A stretch of DNA of 5,631 nt from Sphaerochaeta sp. Lineage in GTDB: Bacteria > Spirochaetota > Spirochaetia > Sphaerochaetales > Sphaerochaetaceae. The notes under the pieces are model-generated. The model saw only the letters and a list, made by a program, of their open reading frames with translations. It made no database searches and was not told the origin of the DNA. Where the stretch lies: NCBI GenBank assembly GCA_003446545.1, contig DMAO01000024.1, positions 1 to 5,631 of the forward strand. Reading direction: 5' to 3'. Both the position numbers and the translations under genes were made by a program. Positions 1 through 4,347 of this stretch are shown piece by piece. Position 1 is the first letter of the stretch. Each line of letters starts with the position of its first letter.

Positions 1-909
1 GCCGTCAATGTTACGGAAATAAGCGATGTCATCACCAACAATCTCCTCACCGGGGATCATGGCAGTGGAGGTCTTGCCGCAGGCTGAGGGATAAGCCCCT
101 GCAAAGTAGGTTCTTCTCTTCTTGTCCGTGTCGATCGCTGCCATGAGGAACATGTGTTCACACAACCAGCCTTCCTTACCACTCTTGTTGATGGCCAAGC
201 GCATGGAGTGCTTTTTCAGTCCGACGGAGTTACCGGCATACTGGGCATTCATCGAGTAAACGATGTTGTTCTGGGTATCCATGTAGATACGGCGCTTGTC
301 GATGTTAACTGAGGTATTTCTCTCGTCAAGCTGTCCTGCTGAGTGGATGAACCTGAAGAAGTCATCCTTATTTTTCATCTTGCTGAAGTGATCATAGCCG
401 GGGCGGTAGAGGATTGCCTCGGAGTGAGCAACGTACCAAGAGTCGGTGAACTGTACGCAAGGGATGGAAAATTCGGAATGGGCTGGTCCCTCACAGAAGA
501 ACTTCACTACAGTGTCCTTGCCTTCCATGATGTTCTCGGCAATACCCATAATTTCAGAGTGACCCTGTTCATACTCAACTGAGTTGAGACTTTTCATGCT
601 TTCAAGGTTTTCCTTGTAGACCATGTACCGGGTGTTCACCTTATCACGTGCCTGGTCGCCGTAGCCATCCCAGTGAATGGTCTGGGCTTTCTTGGCGAGC
701 TTGAACTCTTCACCAATTTCAAGGGCCTTTGCCTTGATGTACTCTTCATCCTCTTTGCTGTCATCACAGACATAGATGGACTTGGGATTGCAATGCTTAG
801 CAAAAGCGCCAATAAAATCATTGACCTTTTCATTTTCAAGTTTCATGAGTTTGGCATAGCTCGCCTTGCTCATCTTTTCTTGTAATAACGATGTGTACTT
901 TGAATCCAT
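1..909 (-). CDS. pckG: Phosphoenolpyruvate carboxykinase (GTP), N-terminal 303 residues, cut by the window edge
   Basis: Cytosolic enzyme interconverting oxaloacetate plus GTP with phosphoenolpyruvate, CO2 and GDP; it works in gluconeogenesis or, in many anaerobes, in CO2-fixing fermentation. The reading frame is open from an ATG at 909 to base 1. Visible motifs are the kinase-1 (P-loop) segment YPSACGKTSTAM at residues 273-284 (family form FPSACGKTN), the kinase-2 segment VGDDIAYF at 291-298, and GWLCEHM at 247-253, which matches the GWLAEHM stretch of GTP enzymes. The family is about 600 residues long, so roughly half is present. The start is supported by AGGAG (917-921) 7 bases upstream. 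Departures from well-known GTP enzymes are CDDS (48-51) where CDGS is usual, Ser281 after GKT where Asn is usual, and a poorly matching 205-230 region; this suggests a divergent anaerobe-type clade. The gene lies downstream of the permease operon on the same strand but has its own promoter. The family call is firm; the direction of catalysis is not known. Confidence 0.95.
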   Translation of the reverse strand, partial: MDSKYTSLLQEKMSKASYAKLMKLENEKVNDFIGAFAKHCNPKSIYVCDDSKEDEEYIKAKALEIGEEFKLAKKAQTIHWDGYGDQARDKVNTRYMVYKENLESMKSLNSVEYEQGHSEIMGIAENIMEGKDTVVKFFCEGPAHSEFSIPCVQFTDSWYVAHSEAILYRPGYDHFSKMKNKDDFFRFIHSAGQLDERNTSVNIDKRRIYMDTQNNIVYSMNAQYAGNSVGLKKHSMRLAINKSGKEGWLCEHMFLMAAIDTDKKRRTYFAGAYPSACGKTSTAMIPGEEIVGDDIAYFRNIDG

Positions 910-950
910 ATGATAGCTCCTTTGGATAGTTTCTTATCGAGTCTATACTA

Positions 951-979
951 ATAGTACTATGCATAAAGCGATTAATCAA
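951..979 (-). promoter_or_regulatory. Probable sigma70-type promoter of pckG
   Basis: On the minus strand, TTGATT (979-974) and TACTAT (956-951) are separated by exactly 17 bases, and a start site would fall about 35-40 bases before the pckG ATG. Four of six bases match the -35 consensus and four of six the -10 consensus. The -10 box sits inside the palindrome ATAGTACTAT (951-960), so access could be regulated. The call is by inspection only. Confidence 0.55.
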
Positions 980-1021
980 GGGAGGTGAAAATTTATCTCT
1001 TTATACAATAGTATAATACTA
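951..1021. repeat. Two AT-rich palindromes flanking the pckG promoter
   Basis: ATAGTACTAT at 951-960 is a perfect 10-base palindrome covering the predicted -10 box. TAGTAT-A-ATACTA at 1009-1021 is a perfect palindrome around a single central base, about 30 bases upstream of the -35 box. Both use ATAGTA/TACTAT-type half sites. They could be paired operator sites for a regulator of pckG. In DNA this AT-rich such palindromes also arise by chance, so function is a guess. Confidence 0.3.
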
Positions 1022-1071
1022 GGCAATATATCCCACATGCCTCCCATACCAGCAAAAGAAGTATGACTTAA

Positions 1072-1140
1072 AGTGACTATAAAGCTACTCTAAGACTTGA
1101 TATAAAGGATCTAAAAGAAAGAGGTTTACTCAAGTATAAA
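1072..1140 (+). pseudogene. Possible remnant of a winged-helix DNA-binding domain
   Basis: Between a TAA at 1069-1071 and the sequence downstream, the plus strand reads ATLRLDIKDLKERGLLKYK (codons 1084-1140). This resembles the recognition helix and following turn of DeoR-like and Fic/AlbA-type winged-helix domains (pattern xTxRRDLxxLxxxGLL). The neighbouring frame just upstream (1038-1077) reads MPPIPAKEV, then a stop, then LKV, which would fit the preceding helix if a stop and a frameshift had accumulated. No start codon or RBS serves the frame, and no intact domain remains. It could equally be chance similarity in low-complexity AT-rich DNA. Confidence 0.22.
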
Positions 1141-1263
1141 ATTCTTCTTTTCTGGGGTAAAACAGTAAATATTACCAAATTTTTGGTGATCCTACCTTTG
1201 TTTCCCTACACTGAGAACTCTCGGTATAGTCAGTCCCCTTTTCTGCTGTACCTTGAGGTAAGC

Positions 1264-1293
1264 CCCCTCTTGTCGATAGTCCGACAAGGGAGG
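1264..1293 (-). terminator. Hairpin downstream of the permease operon, possible terminator
   Basis: CTTGTCG (1269-1275) pairs perfectly with CGACAAG (1282-1288) over a 6-base loop. The stem extends by a T-G and a C-G pair, then past one mismatch by two more G-C pairs. It lies about 45 bases past the stop of the last permease gene, a suitable place for transcript termination or 3'-end protection. There is no clean T tract on the minus-strand side (GGGGGCTTACC follows), so it is not a textbook intrinsic terminator. Confidence 0.35.
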
Positions 1294-1338
1294 AATGGGG
1301 AAATTATCTCTGTTTTGTTTTGCATAGATAGGCCGTCA

Positions 1339-1881
1339 TCACTGATCAGAGAGTCCCTTGTTGCTCTCAAGCCATTTCTTGTCAGGATGTCTGGTTAGAA
1401 CTGCCTTCATGAACGAGCCCATCAGGATTAAGGCAAAAATCGTAAGGACAAAGCGCATAATTGCAAAGTTCAAGCCCATGAACTTGACTTCAATCATCAG
1501 CTGAGGTATTTTCAGTGCTGCCCAAGCCCCAAGAAAAATGACCACGTTCGTTATGCTAGCCCCTTTGTGTAACAGTGAAGCGGACAGTGGGAACGCTACA
1601 TACAAAGGACCCGTGGGAAGAGTCCCTAGTACTAGGGAAAGAATTCCCCCACGCAGGCCAGAATCATTGCCCAGCCACTTTTTGATCTTGTCCTTCGGAA
1701 GCCAAACCTCCATCAGACCCATGAGGATGAATACCGGAGGAAGGATAAAAACCATTTCCAGGAAATACTCATACGCTACCTTGGATGAACGAGCTGCTGC
1801 ATCAGGAGCGAAGATAAACAGTGCGACAAACACTATCGCAACACCTATAGGAAGCTTGAATTTTTTCAGAATGTTTTTCAT
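1339..1881 (-). CDS. Permease, half-size subunit 2 (ArsP/DUF318-like)
   Basis: Integral membrane protein of 180 residues, probably one of two subunits of a transporter; the substrate is unknown. Hydrophobic segments lie near residues 11-28, 41-59, 78-103, 110-127 and 138-160. A charged helix with the pattern LPKDKIKKWLG (61-71) precedes the membrane-embedded core LGTLPTGPLYVAFPLSASLL (85-104), which carries the P/G-rich segment and AFPL motif typical of the DUF318 permease family (the family containing the organoarsenical exporter ArsP). Full-length family members are roughly 300 residues or more with two related halves; this is one half, and it aligns without gaps to the upstream neighbour. 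The ATG overlaps that neighbour's stop (ATGA, 1878-1881), and GGGGA (1893-1889) sits 7 bases before it, so translation is likely coupled. The protein contains no cysteine, unlike what thiol-based arsenical transport would need. The family call is from motif recall, not a search. Confidence 0.75.
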   Translation of the reverse strand: MKNILKKFKLPIGVAIVFVALFIFAPDAAARSSKVAYEYFLEMVFILPPVFILMGLMEVWLPKDKIKKWLGNDSGLRGGILSLVLGTLPTGPLYVAFPLSASLLHKGASITNVVIFLGAWAALKIPQLMIEVKFMGLNFAIMRFVLTIFALILMGSFMKAVLTRHPDKKWLESNKGLSDQ

Positions 1882-2357
1882 AAGAGTATCCCCATCAGAA
1901 AGGCGATCAGAAGAGCTGCTATAATTCCCAATCCATTACGCAGGAGGGTAAACCTCATACCCAGGATTTTCATCTCCATGGGAGCTGTGATTACCCCTAC
2001 CATAACCAAGGTGGTAATGAAGGCTGATATAGTCATCACTGTAGCACCTGAACGCAAGAGCGATCCTGCCAAAGGGAAGGCCACCAAGGAAGGTATCAGC
2101 GTGACAGAGCCGATGACAGCGGCTGTTACAGTAGCGAGGAATCCGGCTTCTGCTCCTATGAGACTTGCTATTTTCTCTGGTGTCAGCAGGCCGAGGATCA
2201 GCCCTACGATTCCAAGCATTGCCACTAGGCTAGGAGCCGTCTTAAGCAGGGCTTTCCCTGCGACCTTGAAGGCTTTCTGGGTCTTCTCCTTACTCTTGAA
2301 GAGCGAGAATACAAGAGCTAGGGCCAATAGTGCATATATGATAATGATTGTTGTCAT
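1878..2357 (-). CDS. Permease, half-size subunit 1 (ArsP/DUF318-like)
   Basis: Integral membrane protein of 159 residues, about half of a standard DUF318 permease, with hydrophobic segments near residues 3-20, 41-59, 72-98, 106-125 and 138-159. It carries LTPEKIASLIG (58-68), a P-containing core SVTLIPSLVAFPLAGSLL (84-101) and MEMKILGMRF (127-136). Each element has an equivalent in the next gene at a constant offset of three residues. By hand count about 24 of 83 ungapped columns are identical (residues 61-143 here against 64-146 there). The two proteins are therefore paralogous halves and probably assemble as a heterodimer equal to one full transporter. The start is the ATG at 2357; the nearest SD-like GGAG (2372-2369) is 11 bases away, rather far, so initiation may be modest. 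It is 52 bases downstream of padR on the same strand and presumably in the same transcript. There is no cysteine. The substrate cannot be read from sequence. Confidence 0.75.
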   Translation of the reverse strand: MTTIIIIYALLALALVFSLFKSKEKTQKAFKVAGKALLKTAPSLVAMLGIVGLILGLLTPEKIASLIGAEAGFLATVTAAVIGSVTLIPSLVAFPLAGSLLRSGATVMTISAFITTLVMVGVITAPMEMKILGMRFTLLRNGLGIIAALLIAFLMGILL

Positions 2358-2409
2358 TTAGTTCTTATCTCCATAGTGAATGCGAGTGGGTATGGTGGGC
2401 TGTCGATCG

Positions 2410-2781
2410 TCAGACCGAGGTGATTTTTTCATATGTCGCTATTACTTGCTCAATGCGGGCCTTCCGCTCCTTTAGGACAGGCAGCCAGTTGTGCAATTCT
2501 TCTTTACCCCTATCAGTAATCGTATAGACACGCCTCTTGGGACCTTGGTTGGCCTCTTTCCAGACTGAAGATACCAAATCCTGGTCTTCCAGCTTTCTCA
2601 GGGTTCTATAGAGCGACCCAATATTGAGGTCTTCTCCTGTAAAACCATAGTCAGAGAGCTGTTCGATCAAGCCATAGCCATAGCCCTCATTCTCAAACAA
2701 GAGCAACAGGAGACAGATTTCCAAGAGCCTCTCCATCTTATGGTATTTGATATCACAGCATCGAAATCCTCTCTTCTCCAT
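2410..2781 (-). CDS. PadR-family transcriptional regulator, short form
   Basis: Cytosolic winged-helix DNA-binding protein, most likely the repressor of its own operon. With the start at 2781 it has 123 residues, the usual size of PadR proteins that lack the long C-terminal domain. Visible are the first helix LLEICLLLLLFENEGYGYGL (19-38), the YGxxLIEQLSDYGF stretch leading to NIGSLYRTLRKLE (53-65, recognition helix), the wing GPKRRVYTITDRGKEEL (80-96) and a C-terminal dimerisation helix to residue 123. The frame stays open to 2919, but that extension overlaps the predicted promoter. The ATG at 2781 has AAGGA (2794-2790) 8 bases upstream, whereas the ATG at 2790 has its purine run directly abutting it. 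The N-terminus carries Cys8, Cys9, His14 and Cys23, which could bind metal or sense oxidation. The neighbouring split permease is the likely regulated target. Ligand and effector are inferred, not shown. Confidence 0.88.
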   Translation of the reverse strand: MEKRGFRCCDIKYHKMERLLEICLLLLLFENEGYGYGLIEQLSDYGFTGEDLNIGSLYRTLRKLEDQDLVSSVWKEANQGPKRRVYTITDRGKEELHNWLPVLKERKARIEQVIATYEKITSV

Positions 2782-2789
2782 ACAATCCA

Positions 2790-2794
2790 TCCTT
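2790..2794 (-). promoter_or_regulatory. Ribosome binding site that decides the padR start
   Basis: AAGGA on the minus strand is 8 bases before the ATG at 2781 but directly abuts the alternative ATG at 2790. This spacing favours the 123-residue product over longer readings of the same frame. Confidence 0.6.
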
Positions 2795-2862
2795 GATATA
2801 CGTTCTTTTCCTGACAGTTCCCAGTCATTGTTGCAGTACCTTGTGTACCTATGATCAAACTG

Positions 2863-2885
2863 ACTATATTCAACATGCATATAGT
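2863..2885. promoter_or_regulatory. Dyad operator over the padR -10 box and start site
   Basis: ACTATAT and ATATAGT form a perfect 7-base inverted repeat with a 9-base spacer (centre at 2874). The dyad covers most of the -10 box (2886-2881) and reaches past the expected start site, where a bound dimer would block RNA polymerase. PadR proteins bind such AT-rich dyads with half sites about one to two turns apart, so autoregulation by the adjacent padR product is the natural reading. The binding protein itself is inferred. Confidence 0.55.
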
Positions 2886-2909
2886 AAGAGTGCATTATGC
2901 TTCTGTCAA
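2881..2909 (-). promoter_or_regulatory. Strong sigma70-type promoter of the padR-permease operon
   Basis: On the minus strand a perfect TTGACA (2909-2904) is followed, after 17 bases, by TACTAT (2886-2881). Transcription would start near 2874, giving a leader of about 90 bases before the padR ATG. The quality of the -35 box and the exact spacing make this the clearest promoter in the window. Confidence 0.8.
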
Positions 2910-2919
2910 GTAGATGCAC

Positions 2920-2937
2920 CGCTACTATTCGCTACTA
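2920..2937. repeat. Tandem CGCTACTA repeat at 10-base period
   Basis: CGCTACTA occurs at 2920-2927 and again at 2930-2937, one helical turn apart, just upstream of the padR -35 box. It could be a pair of same-face binding sites, or chance. Confidence 0.3.
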
Positions 2938-3000
2938 CTTGGTTCAGGGGGTGATGGTGGATGCTACATGTACTTTCTGGCATGCAAAAGGCCACAAGAC

Positions 3001-3023
3001 TTTCCAGAAAAGCCTTCTGGAAA
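3001..3023. promoter_or_regulatory. Perfect 9-bp inverted repeat upstream of the nuclease operon
   Basis: TTTCCAGAA (3001-3009) and TTCTGGAAA (3015-3023) are exact reverse complements around a 5-base spacer. The repeat ends a few bases before the likely -35 region of the rightward operon. No T tract follows on either strand, which argues against a terminator and for a dimeric regulator site. It does not match the Bacillus LexA site (GAAC-N4-GTTC). Confidence 0.5.
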
Positions 3024-3028
3024 CCACT

Positions 3029-3058
3029 CTGAAAATCCTATACAATCTGTGGTATAGT
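3029..3058 (+). promoter_or_regulatory. Probable promoter of the nuclease-ATPase operon
   Basis: TATAGT at 3053-3058 is a good -10 box; CTGAAA at 3029-3034, with an 18-base spacer, is a fair -35 box. Transcription would begin near 3065, about 45 bases before the ATG at 3112. The imperfect -35 suggests low basal or activator-dependent expression, consistent with the inverted repeat just upstream. Confidence 0.45.
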
Positions 3059-3111
3059 AAGGTAATCCCAACAGAGAGCGACACGTCTCTGGCAGGCAAC
3101 CTGGAGGACGT

Positions 3112-4347
3112 ATGAAAATTCTCTGTTGTGCAGATATCCATATGGGTAGGATACCCTCAGTTTCGCATGAAGAAGGTCTTAGCAGTCATGCTAGCTGGGA
3201 TGCAATAGTTGGGAAGGCACTGGAGCTCTCCGTTGATGTCCTTCTGATGGCAGGGGATGTGGTAGAGCAGGATGAGCACTGGTTTGAGGCCTATGGGCCT
3301 TTATTGTCAGGACTGGAAAAGTTAGGTAAAGCGGGCATTCAAGCTATAGCGGTAGGGGGTAACCATGACTACTCAGTCTTTCCCCAATTGGCAAAGGACA
3401 GCCCCTATATCAAGATATTGGGTTTGGGAGGTACGTGGGAGCATGTTGACTATAAGGGTGTGCGTTTCGTAGGCTGGTCATTTGTACAACGGTACATGAA
3501 GGAGAATCCCCTAGCGAGTCTCAACAAGGACTTAGTCGATACGGACCTGCCCCTTTTGGGGTTGCTCCACTGTGAAGTAGGCTCAGGTTCCGGTACGAAC
3601 TATGCTCCTGTGCCCCTGTCCTCCTTTTCTCGGACCTCCGTACCCTGGTGGGTACTGGGACATATCCACAAAGGGGGAATCCAAAAGGAGGGCAATGCCT
3701 TCTACTGTGGCTCCCCCTTTGCCCTTGATAGCAACGAAGAGGGCTCTCATGGACTCTGGCTCCTTGAAAATCAAGAGAACTCAAGCAACGTATGGAAAGA
3801 TCCCCTGTTCCTACAGCTCTGTCCCTATCAGTTTGAGACCTGCACCGTCAATCTCGATGGTGTCGCAACCGATGAGGAGGTCCGCCAGAGGCTTGCACAA
3901 ACACTGAGGGAGTTTGCTGCTTTGAAGCAATGCGAAGGGAACTTGCTCTGTAAACTTGTCCTTGAAGGCTCTATTGCCCGGACCTTGGACATCTCTAGGA
4001 TACTCACAAGAGAACACCTGGAAAGCCTCTGGATTGCTGTTGGAGCGTGTACGGTGCGCACCCTCCCAACCTGTGTGGACCACACTGTCTTGGATATCGA
4101 CCTGGAAAAGCTCAGCGAGGGGAAGGATGCAATAGCCCTGTTGGCAAACAAGCTGCTCGATGAACATGCGATACAGCTGATGGCTCTTCACTATAGGAGA
4201 TTGGATGAAGAGAGTTTCAATGCACGTCCGTACCAAAGCCTAGACCAGACAAGCATGAGTGAAGATGAGTATATTCACCTAGCCAGGCAGGCTGCCAAAC
4301 GCCTCTTGTTCTCCATGGTCAACAGCGAACAAGGGGGTAGGGCATGA
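3112..4347 (+). CDS. SbcD/Mre11-like DNA repair nuclease (metallophosphoesterase), YhaO type
   Basis: Manganese-type nuclease subunit of a DNA end-processing complex acting with the ATPase encoded next. At 411 residues it has the size of SbcD and of Bacillus YhaO. All phosphoesterase motifs are present: DIH (D8, H10), GDVVE (D49), GNHD (N84, H85, D86), LLHCEV (H153) and GHIH (H184, H186). They are followed by YCGSPFALDSNEEG (198-211), close to the YPGSPQxRxxNEEG stretch after the catalytic domain in YhaO-like proteins. Residues from about 230 to the end would be the capping and partner-binding region. The start at 3112 has GGAGG (3103-3107) 4 bases upstream and places DIH at the expected distance from the N-terminus. 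The stop overlaps the ATPase start by 4 bases. An intact catalytic set implies an active enzyme; the exact strand polarity and substrate are not readable. Confidence 0.92.
   Translation: MKILCCADIHMGRIPSVSHEEGLSSHASWDAIVGKALELSVDVLLMAGDVVEQDEHWFEAYGPLLSGLEKLGKAGIQAIAVGGNHDYSVFPQLAKDSPYIKILGLGGTWEHVDYKGVRFVGWSFVQRYMKENPLASLNKDLVDTDLPLLGLLHCEVGSGSGTNYAPVPLSSFSRTSVPWWVLGHIHKGGIQKEGNAFYCGSPFALDSNEEGSHGLWLLENQENSSNVWKDPLFLQLCPYQFETCTVNLDGVATDEEVRQRLAQTLREFAALKQCEGNLLCKLVLEGSIARTLDISRILTREHLESLWIAVGACTVRTLPTCVDHTVLDIDLEKLSEGKDAIALLANKLLDEHAIQLMALHYRRLDEESFNARPYQSLDQTSMSEDEYIHLARQAAKRLLFSMVNSEQGGRA

Larger units (their letters stand above)
910..1338. other. 429-base gap between pckG and the permease operon
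   Basis: No convincing intact gene is present on either strand. The stretch holds the pckG RBS and promoter, the palindromes at 951-1021, a possible decayed helix-turn-helix fragment around 1072-1140, an AT-rich hairpin at 1171-1190 (ATTACCAAA against TTTGGTGAT with one G-T pair), and a stronger hairpin at 1264-1293. The open frame running through about 1183-1398 on the plus strand overlaps the antisense of the permease gene and has no family resemblance. I saw no riboswitch or small RNA that I could name. Confidence 0.6.
2782..3111. other. 330-base divergent control region
   Basis: This stretch separates the leftward padR-permease operon from the rightward nuclease-ATPase operon. It contains the padR leader, the dyad and promoter at 2863-2909, the tandem repeat at 2920-2937, a perfect inverted repeat at 3001-3023, a weak rightward promoter and the RBS of the nuclease gene. 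A plus-strand open frame at 2897-3115 begins inside the padR promoter and shows no protein-family features, so I read the region as regulatory. Two GTAC blocks at 2837-2849 (GTAC-N5-GTAC) also lie in the padR leader, without an assigned role. Confidence 0.6.

Noticed and set aside
343..885. Short frames on both strands within the pckG region
   Set aside because: All lie inside the continuous pckG frame, which carries diagnostic motifs.
1183..1398. Plus-strand frame from a TTG codon
   Set aside because: It relies on a TTG start without an RBS, runs through the 1264-1293 hairpin and into the antisense of the permease gene, and has no recognisable protein character.
1538..2361. Two plus-strand frames of 127-128 codons opposite the permease genes
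   Set aside because: They are antisense to clear membrane-protein genes, and their proline/threonine/arginine-rich composition is what the complement of hydrophobic codons gives.
2782..2919. N-terminal extension of the padR frame to an ATG at 2919
   Set aside because: The extension would begin upstream of the predicted transcription start, includes the operator and promoter, and adds 46 residues unlike PadR proteins. The ATG at 2781 has a well-spaced RBS and gives the normal length.
3001..3023. Inverted repeat as a terminator for either operon
   Set aside because: No T-rich run follows on either strand and no gene ends nearby; both adjacent operons start, rather than end, here.
2897..3115. 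Plus-strand open frame of 72 codons running up to the nuclease start
   Set aside because: Its start lies inside the padR promoter, it has no good RBS, its sequence is unlike any family I know, and it spans the inverted repeat and promoter of the nuclease operon. The overlap with the nuclease start (GTATGA) is therefore probably fortuitous.
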